Positions 48,709 to 60,479 of a DNA stretch of 64,000 bases are shown in pieces. Position numbers and translations under genes: made by a program. This DNA is from Leucaena leucocephala. Lineage: Eukaryota; Streptophyta; Magnoliopsida; Fabales; Fabaceae. The stretch lies in the NCBI GenBank assembly GCA_037074615.1, contig CM073570.1, positions 14,306,685 to 14,370,684 of the forward strand. The letters run 5' to 3'. Positions within the stretch are counted from its first letter, which is position 1. Every line of letters begins with the position of its first letter. Below the pieces are notes generated by a model. It searched no databases, was not told the DNA's origin, and was given only the letters and a program-made list of their open reading frames with translations.

Positions 48709-49909
48709 TAAATTGAACTACGTGGATGTAAAGTTCTCTTAGAAATTATTTATCAAAAAAAAATCTCTTAAATATTTTTTTCCACAAAAAGTTAATAACC
48801 TATAAAATCATTAGTTCAAATCATATTATCAATATAAGGATATTATTGATAGATAATACGTAAGAGTATAAATACTTCTGTTAATATTCTATAAGCCTAA
48901 AAGTATGTCTTAACTCTTATGAGCAATATAGATTCAATTTATATAAAAAAATTTAAAAAAAGAAATCCACATGTGATACTTGAACTTGAAGTTTTATTTA
49001 AAAAATAATAATTTTTTAATTTTTTAACTTTTAACTTACTTATAATTTAATTCCTTATATATAACTCGTATCATTCCACTCCTAAATTTTTTCCACTTGC
49101 TTCAAACTCGTTCTTTAATCTTGGAAAATTTATATTTTTTTCCTTTGTCACCCACAACTCATGACCAGTCATCATTGAGTCGTCCAAGCTGTCAAAAAAT
49201 TATGGCCCAATGTCCACACCTCATATCTAAACGAGACTTGAGCAAGTTTGAGAAAGTCATTAGGCAGACATGGGTGGGGCTTGCGAGATCATGGGAATGG
49301 CCTGTGTGAAGCACGGATTCTTCAAAGTGGGCAACTATGACGTCAACCGATTCAATTCAAATTTCAATACATAAATGTTAGTTTCTCAAAATATAAAATA
49401 ATTTAATTTTTTATTAAATTATAAAGATTAATATCTTAAATAAAAAAAATTGAGAATCAAAACTTATAATTTAAAATTTAAAAAATTAAAATAAGAACAA
49501 TTTTAAGAAACTAAATATTATATTAACCTTTTATATTTCTACAAACCCCCCAAATCAGAGAATTGTGTACACAATTTATCCATTAACCTATTATTAAAAG
49601 ATTGTATTATCTTTATTCTTTATTATAAGGTATAATTAATTTTGTATATAGATCAAGAAAGCTAAATAAATTATTTTTTTTCTCTAAACTAATTTATTGG
49701 ATTTATAAATGATATATAATTTAATGATACTTAACATATGTTATACTTAAATTATTTATCTAACTTCCTTAATTTTCTCAAAAAAATCAATTGGGTCTTA
49801 TAATAAGGACAAGAGTATAATATCATTTTTATATTTGTTTCACATTTTTTTGATAATTTTTTAACTTTGAAATTTTCTTTTCCCGAGGTTCTTGAATTTT
49901 TTTTATTAC

Positions 49910-50155
49910 AAATATTTTTTGAAAAAAGTTTGGGCTCACCTATGATATAAAAGTATGATAAATTATCTCTTCCTTTTATGATATATTAATATTAAGCAGA
50001 GCGAGCCATCAATTATCCTCAGACATAAACTTTGACACCTAAAAATTATAATATATATATAAATACTACGACTAGAATCACAATAAAATAATATTTTTTA
50101 AATATTCAAATAGGTTAAATGATGGAATATCTCACATGTTTATTAATTAAATTCA
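49910..50155 (-). repeat. Retroposon-like repeat R1
   Basis: Contains TTTGGGCTCACCTATGATAT, GCGAGCCATCAATTATCCTC, AGACATAAACTTTGACACCT and CTAGAATCACAATAAAATAA. This is the R1 order seen at 58.9 kb. It is more diverged than the 11.4-kb copy. Confidence 0.5.
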
Positions 50156-50999
50156 CCAACGATAGATAGTTCTTGAATGTATTACTCGTGGTGATTATGT
50201 ATGTGATTATTGAACACTCCTCAAATACACGCTACTTAAAATAGGAGCTAATAAAAGTTTATGACTCAATTAAAAACAAAAAAAATATATATTTGATTTT
50301 TTTTAAAATAAAAAAACAGTTTGCTGGCTAGCTTGAGCTGAAATTTTTTTAACCCATTTCGGTTAGTTTGCTGGCTAGGTTGATTCAACCGCCCTACTCA
50401 GCTTGTGGCTTGCAATAATTAGCCTGTTCTTGGTTAATTGGCCCCTTTTTTTTTTAACTCTATTAACCTTTGGATTAGTGAACCGCACGGTTAAAGCTTC
50501 TTGTATGATTTATTCAGTATTTAAATTAGTTTATTTTAAATAATTTTGTATTATAAAAAAGTAAATATATAGAAAAGTTTGATCACATAAAATGTAAAAG
50601 TGATTTATTGGAGTATTCCAAATTTGTTAGAGATAGATATGTTTCAGCCTCAAAGTTTCGTTAAAAATTTTAAATTTTATTAACACTATCTTAAAATTTA
50701 ATAACATCCTAATATTATATTTATTTAATATAGAGTCTACCTTTAAATTATAAATTCTATAAATAATAAATGAAAAGTAAAATTATATATTTATATAAAA
50801 AAATTAATAATATGATTTATATATAAGATAAAAGATATTTTTTCTCTGTTTTATAAATAGTACCACATCATTATAGATTTCTTGAAGGCTTTAGAGTTTG
50901 TTGGGACAATGGATTCCAAAAATCTGTGAATTGTGATTGCTTGAATTTTTTTTTATTTCCTACCAACAAAAGTTTGTGATGACTAGTTAGTACTTGTTT

Positions 51000-51765
51000 A
51001 ATTTAGCTTTTAGAGAAACTCTTATAAAAAATAATAGATTTAAAAGTTATTCTGGATAAGAGTTTATGGCAAATAATTCATTATAAACAAAATAAATATT
51101 TGAATGGTTATTACTATAACGTTTTTTATGACTGATAAATTACTAGAAAGGGTATAAGGTAAAAAATAAATAAATGCATGTCTTACTATTCATCATCATC
51201 ACCCTCCAATTCCCTCCACAACCTAGTGATGACGCAGGCTACCAACGAGGACACTGTTACTAACACTGCCCACGACCTCAAGAACACCAGGAGCGACTAG
51301 AGATTTGACAAAGACAAGGTGATACGAGATGACGGCGAAGAAGCAAACAGATCTCCACCTTATGTTGCGTCGTCAACCATCCATCCTCCACCATCCATGA
51401 GCCAATTCCTCCATTCCATTCCACCTAGTCAGCAATAACCAATAGTAGCAGAACGAGACTAACAACGATAATACTGTCTACCATAGAAATAGTACCATCG
51501 CCTCATCCTTCTCTAGTGACGACAAGGGAGAGGGGAGAGTGTGATACCAGTGAAGAAGACGTGGAAAAGGAGAGAAAATATTATAAAAATAAAGATAAAA
51601 TAGTCATTTGATATCCCATAATATCTTTTTTCATGCATAAACTATTTACATCAATTTATTTAAAATTATAATTTAAAATCTCAATTTAATCTATCAACTC
51701 TTATAAATATTTAAAGAGTATTTATTTAATTTTTATTTTTAAACAATAGTTTAAAAGGAAACCAA
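51000..51765 (-). repeat. R2 copy with a foreign 370-bp insert
   Basis: The outer parts match R2 in reverse: AGAGAAACTCTTATAAAAAA and TATTTGAATGGTTATTACTA at one side, ATAGTCATTTGATATCCCAT and AAATTATAATTTAAAATCTC at the other. The usual CT-rich centre is replaced by about 51190-51560, which is clearly richer in G/C and looks unlike its surroundings. Source of the insert unknown. Confidence 0.5.
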
Positions 51766-52483
51766 ACATAGTCTATGAAAGCAACTAAATTAGTATTTAA
51801 ATGACTAACATGACTAATAAAAATAGGCAACTCCTAACAAATTAAAATACTAGAATGTCACTTTTGACGGCATTTATGACAAGATGAATAATTGTTGATT
51901 AATTGGTTTGCTTAACACATTTCCCATAGATTAATTTTATTCTCACTCCCATCCTTTACATATCTTTTCATGTAAAGATATAAATAACTTAACTATATAA
52001 ATTAAAATTTTAATTAAAAATAAAAAATAAAAAATATTTTTTATTTATTGAAAGATAGTGAATAAGTAGATAATTAATGGAATAAAACTAACCATTAATT
52101 TATAAGATCAAAATGAGAAATAACACTACAAATTTCAGTAGGCTATTAGTATATATTATAAGTAAAAGTATGTAATCCCTCAAAAAGTCAAAATATTCGT
52201 TTATATCTAAGATTTGAAGGAGTATAGAGTAGTTTGAATCTGTTTTTAGAATATGCTTATGGAGATTGATAAATAGAATACTTAGAGAATACTCTATTAA
52301 CTACTCTTTAATTTATGTTATTTTTCATAGTCTTTCATTGAAAAAGGGAAAAATATCTTAAATTTCCCTCTATATAACAACATATCAAAATTAATGAATC
52401 AACATATTCATTTATTATTTCTTTGAGGTCTTGGATATATATATATCGTATCAACCCTTGATTAAACGCAGCCGGACAAGCCA

Positions 52484-52484
<1 letters not shown>

Positions 52485-52524
<40 letters not shown>
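52485..52524. repeat. (ATT)n microsatellite
   Basis: About 13 ATT units. Translated in reverse it gives a run of Asn, which explains a spurious ORF (52335-52538). A (TA)n tract follows at about 52551-52576. Confidence 0.95.
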
Positions 52525-52526
<2 letters not shown>

Positions 52527-53739
52527 ACTTTCAGTCAATACTGTAGGGGATATATATATATATATATATATATATAGTTCTTTTTAACTTGACATGCATG
52601 CTGATATCATCCCTCTTATTTAGCTTATTAATCACGTCTCCATTTTATTTGAAAAAAAAAAATCTAAAAAGTCTATGAAAACCTAACCCAGTAATGAACT
52701 GTCTTGTCATTTATTTTCACAAGTTACATAGTCTTTTCATAAATGTTCTCGAAATGTTTTATCTTAATATATTACTTAATTTTATTGTTTTTAAAAACAA
52801 TTTACCAAATAAGCTACTTTTAAATAAATGTTTTATAATTTTAATAATACAAACTACTTGTAGAGGACAGATAATTCAATATTCGCCAATTCGCCATAGA
52901 AGCAAATTATTGGGATTATTTTAAAATAAAACCTGGATAAAGTAGAAAGTTAATAAAACTCTTAATTTATATTTATATTAATTTGACAAACGGGTAAGAG
53001 CGTGGTCAAAAGTTAACACTGGAGTCAATTTGTTGATCAAAAAAGCTGAAGAACAAGTCCACCATTATAATTGCTTCTTCTTCATTCTCTCCTCTTATTA
53101 TTATATACACTTATTTATTTTTATTTTAATTTTCAGCTGCTAATTATCTCTATATTTATGGTTTTCAAGCCTTCGCACGTCACACAAAAGCATTAACATT
53201 ATTATTGATATAATATATATAAATGATTGAAATAAAAAAATCAAATTAAAACAAACCACTGGGTCATTAAACTTTTTGAGTTCAAAACTTAGGTACGCAC
53301 ACAATAATTCAAATAGTAGAGTAGCTACTTGAAAAGGTCATTTAATTCATAATTCGAATTAGTCTGAGATTGTTGTTGTGGTTAAAAGATTATCTAACAT
53401 GGAATATTGATGAGAAATTTAAAAAAAAAAATAACACTAATGGCGTATTGAAAGCGAAGACCTTGAATAGACCTTATATCTCTCTACGGTTGGAAATTAA
53501 AACCAGAACTCAACAACTTGCGACAAATGGAAAAGCAAATTACTAAACCATGTGGAATTCTTTTAGCTAATTAATTTAGCCGTCTTCCCAATTTACCTAC
53601 CACCAACATTATTCAAAAACCCATTCAACAAATATCTACGTACCCAGTTATTTCTATTAAATCTAATTTGCAGCTTTTAATACGCATATATATATAAACA
53701 TAAATATTTAATTAGTCCTGAAGATATATGCAAAGTATT

Positions 53740-54150
53740 GAAAACCGGAATAGTTATGGAACTAATCAAGATATTTGTTTAATGGTTAAAATTCTAACCG
53801 TGGCTTAACCGGGTCAAGATCATAATTAAAATTATATAATCTAATTAAATTATGTATAAATAACTTGTATCTAAATAAAAATATATTAGTTTACAAATAA
53901 ATAGAATATTCATATATAAATAACACATAATTAGATAAAATAAAATTATTAACTTATTATGATATAAATTTGACAGACTTTTTTTTATTGATTAAAACAA
54001 CGTAGTTTCAAATTCAATAATAAAATAACAAAAAATATAAAATCTAACATATTTGTCTAATTTTTTTTTATGAAACTAACTAAAAAACTAATCCACTGAT
54101 TCATTGATATGACTAATCGATTCAAATTGTGTTTTAATAATATGGGTCCA
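53740..54150. repeat. Dispersed AT-rich repeat R3
   Basis: Second copy of the repeat in TIP2 intron 2 (2640-2990). Shared words include AAATAGAATATT, AAAATATAAAATCTAACATAT and GTGTTTTAATA near the end. It lies about 0.6 kb upstream of the metalloproteinase gene. Confidence 0.4.
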
Positions 54151-54636
54151 CATTATTATATATATATAAATAATTTTTGTGGGAACCCTTTTATATAACA
54201 AAGTTAAAACAGTTGATCGTTGATCGCCACCAAATTGGGTCAACCAATGGAGTTTTCAACTCACCTAAACTGGAACGATCAGTATGAGTTCTTCGACGAC
54301 GTTGAAACTTATAACTGAGAAGGACAATAATCATACTGTTCCTTTTTCTCGGCAGCTTCCGTTTAGGAAAATACCAGTCATCGAACAATACCAAACACAT
54401 CCTGTCCGTTATGTTTGGCTAAAAACCAAAAGAAAAAAGAAAAATCATTGAACGTATAAGATGATGCAAACAGAGACCCAGTGGTTGACCCAACCATATC
54501 TTCTTGTTCGGTCTTCTTCCTCGTTAATCTCATCCCTTTCTCTGTTCTTCGATGTTAACAACTTTTGTCCTTCAATAACCTTAATTATTTAAATCCATAT
54601 CATAGCTTATGTCGTCATGATCATCGATATTCCCTT

Positions 54637-54648
54637 TTTATATATATG
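54637..54648 (+). promoter_or_regulatory. TATA box of the metalloproteinase gene
   Basis: TTTATATATATG about 85 bp upstream of the ATG at 54728. It is the only strong TATA element in the immediate promoter. Confidence 0.5.
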
Positions 54649-54727
54649 ATAATATTTCATAGCTTTTAAAAGCTCCAAACAGACCTATTCGTTTTCGTTA
54701 TCCAGGGCTCAAATCCCGACATAACCG

Positions 54728-55807
54728 ATGAATGCAGTTATGTTTCCGTTTTTCCGTTATTATCGCTGGTTCATCGTCTTCGTCTTCCTCTTACTTTCCC
54801 TCCCTTGTTTTCCCGCCAGAATGATACCTGAAATGGTAACTGTAACGACCAGTAACCGTACCCACAATGCCACGTGGCACGACTTCTCGAGATTCCTACA
54901 CGCCGAGAGTGGCAGCCAGGTCAGCGGTATGTCGAAGCTCAAGAGGTATCTTCAGCACTTCGGGTACCTTACTAAAACGACGCCGTTTAATTTCACCGAT
55001 GAGTTCGACTCAGAATTCGAGTCCGCCGTCACGCTTTACCAGAAGAAACTTGGCTTGTCCGTCTCCGGAAAGCTCGACTCCGACACCATATCCACAATCA
55101 TGTCACCGAGATGTGGCGTCAGCGACTCCTCGTCGCATGCCATACATGCCACTCGTCACTTCGCTTACTTCGGCGGCAAGCCAAGGTGGGTTCGTGGCTC
55201 TCCGATGTATCTCACCTATGCTTTCTCCCCAGACGCCATGATCACCGGTTTAAGCATGACGGAAATTCGAACGGCGTTCGAGGGCGCGTTTTCTCGGTGG
55301 GCGTCGGTGATTCCGGTGAACTTTCTGGAGACTTCCGAATACGAAACGGCGGATATCCGAATCGGATTTTACCTAGGGGACCACGGTGACGGAGAGCCGT
55401 TCGACGGAGTGTTAGGAGTATTAGGCCATGCGTTTTCCCCTGAGAACGGGAGATTCCATTTGGACGCAGCTGAAACGTGGGCCGTTGATTTCGATCGAGA
55501 AGGGTCAAAAGTGGCGGTTGATCTGGAATCTGTGGCAACACACGAGATAGGTCACGTGCTGGGGCTGGCCCACACGAATGTTAAAGAAGCTGTGATGTAC
55601 CCGAGTTTGAGTCCGAGAACGAGAAAGAGAGACTTGAAAATGGATGACGTGTTGGGTATTCAAGCTTTGTACGGGTCAAACCCGAATTTCACGTTTAGTT
55701 CTTTGTTGGAATCGGAAAATTCTTCCAATTTCGCTGTTCGTATTGAAAGTGATTTCACTCGATGGCCACTAATTCTGGCTTTGGCCTTGTTCATATTATT
55801 TTCGTGA
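54728..55807 (+). CDS. Plant matrix metalloproteinase (MMP, M10A family), GPI-anchored type
   Basis: An intron-less gene for 359 aa, as usual for plant MMPs (about 340-385 aa). It is a zinc endopeptidase of the apoplast or cell surface. Residues 1-30 form a signal peptide (core WFIVFVFLLLSLPCF). A propeptide with a peptidoglycan-binding-like fold (about 50-125) ends in the cysteine switch PRCGVSD (127-133), which keeps the enzyme latent. The catalytic domain has the zinc site HEIGHVLGLAH (272-282; three His and the catalytic Glu273) and the Met-turn VMYPS (Met290). There is no hemopexin domain, as in other plant MMPs. The C-terminus has small residues near 331-333 and a hydrophobic end (WPLILALALFILF), a GPI-anchor signal. 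Met5 is an alternative start. The region is more GC-rich than its flanks. All catalytic residues are present, so it should be active. Confidence 0.96.
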   Translation: MNAVMFPFFRYYRWFIVFVFLLLSLPCFPARMIPEMVTVTTSNRTHNATWHDFSRFLHAESGSQVSGMSKLKRYLQHFGYLTKTTPFNFTDEFDSEFESAVTLYQKKLGLSVSGKLDSDTISTIMSPRCGVSDSSSHAIHATRHFAYFGGKPRWVRGSPMYLTYAFSPDAMITGLSMTEIRTAFEGAFSRWASVIPVNFLETSEYETADIRIGFYLGDHGDGEPFDGVLGVLGHAFSPENGRFHLDAAETWAVDFDREGSKVAVDLESVATHEIGHVLGLAHTNVKEAVMYPSLSPRTRKRDLKMDDVLGIQALYGSNPNFTFSSLLESENSSNFAVRIESDFTRWPLILALALFILFS

Positions 55808-56038
55808 ACTTGAAAAATTATATTCTTTTTTTTTGTAATTTTCTTTATTTTTATTACTCACACATATGTATTTCTCATTCTTTGTTGATATATAAATTTG
55901 TAAAAGCAGAAGTGAATTCGTAGAATTCACGGTGGAAGGATATAGAAAAAGTTTGAATTACGCTAAGGCCTCGTTCTTTTTTCTTCTTAGCTTTGTCAAG
56001 TGTTCTGCACGTAGTGGGTATAATATGAAGTTGTTAAG

Positions 56039-56277
56039 AGGTTATTTGGTAGTCAGGGATTTGGAATGGAAGACAAAATTTTCTGAGTTAATTTTTTTTA
56101 AAAAAAATAGGGAGATAGAATTATAAAATTTTAATAAAAGAACATGTAAGATAAAAAGTAAAAAACAATAATTAAAATTTTTTAGCCACACTTCTTCTTC
56201 TTTTTAAATCCAATTCAAAAAAATAATTATTTTCCCTTTTCTTCCCTTTATTCCAAATCCCTCATACCAAACAACCT
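56039..56277. mobile_element. MITE with about 32-bp imperfect inverted ends
   Basis: The left end reads AGGTTATTTGGTAGTCAGGG then ATTTGGAATGG. The right end in reverse reads AGGTTGTTTGGTATGAGGG then ATTTGGAATAA. The 239-bp element has an AT-rich centre. No clear target duplication is visible. A similar TTTGGTA opening occurs at 19572 in an Agenet gene intron and near 44588. Confidence 0.7.
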
Positions 56278-57602
56278 ATATAATGAATAGGAATAGTTAA
56301 ATTAATAAAATAGATTAGTCTTATATTTATTATTAAACTATATTATTTAACTAACTTTTATATTATTAATATAAAACTTCACTATATTATCTAGGTCTCA
56401 ATTTGAAGTTATATGGAGAATATAAAATAAATTTTAAAACTGAATACCTAATAATATTATTAAAAAAATAGTATAAAAAATAATTATTATATTTAGGATT
56501 GAAGAGAGTATTTATTTTGTAGTCTAAGTGCTAAAAAAAAGTTAATTTTAAGCAAAATAAACCATAAACTATAAATTAAAACTAATTTGTCAAGAGTATG
56601 AATGGGATTGTGATAATTATATAAGCAGCAGTGATGAACTAGTTATAACCAAATCAGTTCAATTGTGAAGTCAGTTCTCATAATGTTTGATTAGTTAGTT
56701 TTATTTTAATTTTGAGCCACCCAAATCTTTCCCCCTTTTTTGGGCATAAAATTTTTTCTTATAATAATAAAAAAAAGAAGCATGAGTCCTCTTTGAAAGT
56801 GGAATTGGTCAACTAGCATGATTTTATCATAATGTTGTTTAATTTGCTAGTAGAAGACTGAAATGTAATAAAATATCGCCCAACCTTTTTTCTTTTTAAT
56901 TTCATTTTCTTAGAAAACTTTTATATTAATTTATGAAAGGTTTTAGTAACATATAAAGTTGGGAAATCAAAGTCACACCTAAGAGAATTTATCTATATTA
57001 GCTCTTACAAAATTATCAAATTATTAATAATTCCTATGAGACCTTAGAGAGAGGGAGCTTGCAATTGTAAAATGATTATATTGTCATCTTTTATTAAAAA
57101 ATAATAGGTAAAATGATACAAATAATAATTTTATATGCCGTACTTGACAAATAAAATAATAATGAGTGACAACTCATATAATCTAAACATAATATTTTGA
57201 TAGAAATATAGATGTCATTCATTATTACTTAATTTATCATTGTAACATATAAAATTATTATTCATTTTACTTATTATTTTTTAATTAATGAGGGTAATAT
57301 AGTTATTTCACAATTAGAATTTCTACTCGTAAGGTATCATGAGACTTGTTACTGATTGGATGATTTCGTGAAATATAAGAATGAATTATTTTAGATTGGA
57401 CTTGAGTGAAATTCTCTCAATAAAGTTAATCACAAGTCAATAATAACAAAATATATTATTAAAATCACTAAATTAAACTGATATTACAAGTGGCTTGGCA
57501 TGTTTTTTTATAATATGATGAGAATTACATTTAAATCTTAAATGTATCATTTGTAATTGAAATTTCTGAATTTACAATTGTTTGAATCAATATTTGTACA
57601 GG

Positions 57603-57720
57603 AATTGGCAGGTTGTTCTCTGTCATTATCTTAAAGAGGACAATAGCTTGGCCGATCAAATAGCTAAATCATCACACAGCATGAATTGTAATTTATGTAT
57701 TTTTTATAACCGACATATTT
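57603..57720 (+). pseudogene. Fragment of a LINE RNase H-like domain C-terminus
   Basis: One open stretch reads NWQVVLCHYLKEDNSLADQI, followed by AKSSHS. This matches the end of plant RVT_3 domains (H..RE.N..AD.LAK). It is short and isolated, so it is only a relic. Confidence 0.5.
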
Positions 57721-58559
57721 TTAAATAGAAGGTGCATTTTGATAAAGGAAACATGCCTTCTTCTAATATTGCACGATTCCTTATGAATTAATGATATTTA
57801 GTATTTATTAAAAAATTAATATTTACAACTATTTTTTTTAAATAAATAAAAAAGATGGTTGCATAATTTCAGCGAGCTTATCTTCTCTTCTTATCTGCAA
57901 ACTTTGGTCTCTCAGAAAAAGAAAATGGCCTGGAAGGAAAGAGGGAGCGCCAAGTTTGGCAAGAGAGAAGCCGAACTCACCATGGACATGTGCATAAATA
58001 AAAATTAGAGAAATTAATTGAGAAATATGAGTTTTGTATATATTTATTTTCTTTTTTCAAGGATTAGAATCTACACTTTGAATCACTAATTTAATGTTGT
58101 CCGTTTTTTTTTCCAAATTCCATGCAACATTATTTGAAATAAAAAAAAACATTTTATATATTCACCATGAAATGCTTCTAACAAAACCATCACTATTGAA
58201 AATACTTTAATTCCAAGTTTCTCTTTTCAATGGATAGATGCTTTTGTTTTGTTTTGCTTTTCTTTTATTTATTTTCTTTTATTTTTTTTGCCAAAACAGC
58301 GAAAATTTACTATACCGCAACATATACTACTACTATACCGCAATTTCATCAAATTAAATCACTGTAACGTTAGGCCCATGTATTATTGGGAGTAATATCA
58401 AATATATGTATCTATTTTAACAAATATTAAATATAGATATCTCTTAATAAAAATTTAAATTTTAATTTATCACGTTATGAGTAACTAGCTCCTTTTGTTA
58501 GACCTAAACTTGTTAGTCACATGTATTTTTCTATAAGATTTTTTTAAGCATAAGTAGCC

Positions 58560-58840
58560 TCCTAGAAAGTAATCATATTCAAAACAATTATTAGATATTA
58601 AATACGAACATATCTCACTGTATGAATTCTTTTAGAGGTAATTTCTTTTTTTTTTAGCATATGTATCATCATATTAAAGGTAATTTTATTCAATGTACTG
58701 TTGAACACTAAATATAGATACATCTTTTAGTAAAAATAATTTTTTTAAGTATATATATTCTTTTATTAAAAATAATATTATTTGAGGTATTGTCAGATAC
58801 TAAATATAAGAATATTTCCTAATAAAAATTTAAACTCTAG
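58560..58840. repeat. Three diverged tandem units of about 85 bp
   Basis: Units carry the pattern ATTAAAGGTAATTTTATTCA, then ACTAAATATAGATACATCTT, at about 58560, 58672 and 58757. A related unit occurs once at 48105-48175 (ATTTTATTTGAGATGCCATC). No gene is implied. Confidence 0.5.
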
Positions 58841-58904
58841 TTTATCGTATTATGAGAGATTAGCCCTCTCATTGGACCTAACCTCTATGGTCCCCCATTA
58901 GTAA

Positions 58905-59170
58905 TTTTTTTTATTTCAAAAATTTTTAGAAAGGGGTTGGGCTCACTCACAATTTAAAGTCAAAGTGAAATTTTTCTTCCTCCTAAGCAATACCAATACT
59001 GGACAAAGTGAGTTGTCAATTAACCTCAGATATAAATATAGGTATCTAAGAGTTATGATGCATCTCCAAATGTCACAACTAAAATTATAATAAAATAGTA
59101 TTATTTAAAAATTGAACACATTTTAAATAGTCATATATCTTACTTTTCTCTATCTAAACCCATGAACAAT
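58905..59170 (-). repeat. Retroposon-like repeat R1
   Basis: Contains AGAAAGGGGTTGGGCTCACT, CTCCTAAGCAATACCAATAC, AGTTGTCAATTAACCTCAGA and AGAGTTATGATGCATCTCC. In reverse it ends in an A-rich tail, like the 11.4-kb copy. Confidence 0.55.
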
Positions 59171-59621
59171 AGATTCTCTATTGATAATTTTATTTAAAAT
59201 CTTATCGAGTAAATATAATGATAATGAGAAAGTTAAGCCTTAGTCTATAACAAATATTAGGCCTTGAATCAAACAAATAAAATATAAAATTCATCATCTA
59301 TAAATTTAACTGATAAATGGGTGAAATATATAATTATTTATAATGTGTTTAATTTTTAAAAAAATATTATTTTATTATATTTTTAGTTATTTAAATTTAT
59401 ATATAAAATAATAGATAATTTTTTTTATTTAATATTAATATTATTTAGAAAAAAATAGATTTTATGAGTAAAAAAAAGAAACAAGTAAAACATAAAGCCC
59501 GGCACTAACCCCTATGAGCTTTTGTTTGTTTCTGGAGACTCAGAGCGAGCGAGCGCACTTTGGCAAAAACCTTCATCGTGCCTGTAACCTTTGCGGGTGA
59601 CTAGCTCGCGCCGACTCATCA

Positions 59622-60023
59622 ATGGCTTCAACTCGCATCAGAATGGCAAAGAGGACATCTACTTCGTCAATCAAATCAGCTATGAATTCAACATTCGTAA
59701 CCTTTATTTCGGCAGATCAGTCGCCATTTCCGCTACTCCTTCTGAATCTACATTTGCTCCCCTTCTTCGATCCTTCTTAACCAGGTTTCAATTTCCTTTC
59801 CATTCTGGTTCTTTCTCCGACTCACGTTTAACAATGCCTATCTCCCGTCTGAATCGTTCTTCTCACCTTTTCTAACTTTGTTCGCCGGCAGGACTGCGCC
59901 GGAACTAGGATTCCTGCAGTCAATGTTGCCACTTCACTGTGCAGTTGCGGCTGCCGGAATGACGTGTCGGATTGTCGAGCTCTTTTTCAGGGAATGGTCT
60001 GCTGCACCTCTCCCCATCTCTAA
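59622..60023 (+). pseudogene. Decayed NFD6-like small mitochondrial protein gene
   Basis: Resembles the NUCLEAR FUSION DEFECTIVE 6 family of about 100-aa mitochondrial proteins. ATG at 59622 gives MASTRIRMAKRTSTSSIKSA. The frame must then change near 59690 to read GRSVAISATPSESTFAPLL. A 107-bp intron (59785-59891, GT-AG) joins to TAPELGFLQSMLPLHCAVAA, the family core. A second shift near 59965 is needed to reach SDCRALFQGMVCCTSPHL and its stop at 60021-60023. In relatives an intron usually sits before the G of QG; here CAG|GGA is contiguous. Two frame breaks make a pseudogene likely. An alternative is an intact gene using other splice sites. The region is clearly less AT-rich than its surroundings. 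Confidence 0.55.
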
Positions 60024-60479
60024 TAATTTCATTTCGGGAAAATTTTTAACTGGTATGAGTAGCTTCCTCGCTTTGACTTGATTTTACTTTGAATTATCAA
60101 TTATCTTCGTTCTTAATTGGTATCTGTACTGCGCAGAATAAACATTCAGGTACACGATTTTGAAATACACTAAATTTAGATCTGAGAAAGTTTAAATTTA
60201 AATTAATAATCTAATACTAAATAATTAATTGCGAAAAATAATATTTTATAAAAGTTAAAAATTTTATAAAACCTCATAAATTGTACGTTAGTTACGTATA
60301 AATCCTTTAACATTTTAAAACTTAAATTTAACATTCTTAAAATTTTTATTTTCAACTTCAAAACTCTTACCGTTACTTTATAAAAATTGGAGTCCCTCGC
60401 ATAAGAATGAGAGAACGAGGGAAGTAGAGATAAATCTTATTGAGAATATAATTTAGATTAATTAAAAAATAACTTATTA

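Larger units (their letters stand above)
44281..54600. other. Gene-free AT-rich region with retroposon insertions
   Basis: About 10 kb without a recognisable host gene. It holds two SINEs, a LINE remnant, repeats R1, R2 and R3, several TA and ATT microsatellites, and a TTTGGTA-containing MITE-like stretch near 44585-44780. ORFs (e.g. 49097-49309, 47907-48119) show no domain. Confidence 0.65.
55808..59580. other. Gene-free region downstream of the metalloproteinase
   Basis: The first 150-200 bp are the 3' UTR. The rest is AT-rich with a MITE (56039-56277), a LINE-end fragment (57603-57720), a small tandem repeat (58560-58840) and an R1 copy (58905-59170). ORF 55932-56126 overlaps the MITE and is not a gene. 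Confidence 0.6.

Noticed and set aside
52335..52538. ORF with a run of Asn
   Set aside because: The run is simply the ATT microsatellite read in reverse.
58560..58840. CRISPR-like array of repeats
   Set aside because: The units are diverged, AT-rich tandem copies with no unique spacers, in a plant nuclear context.
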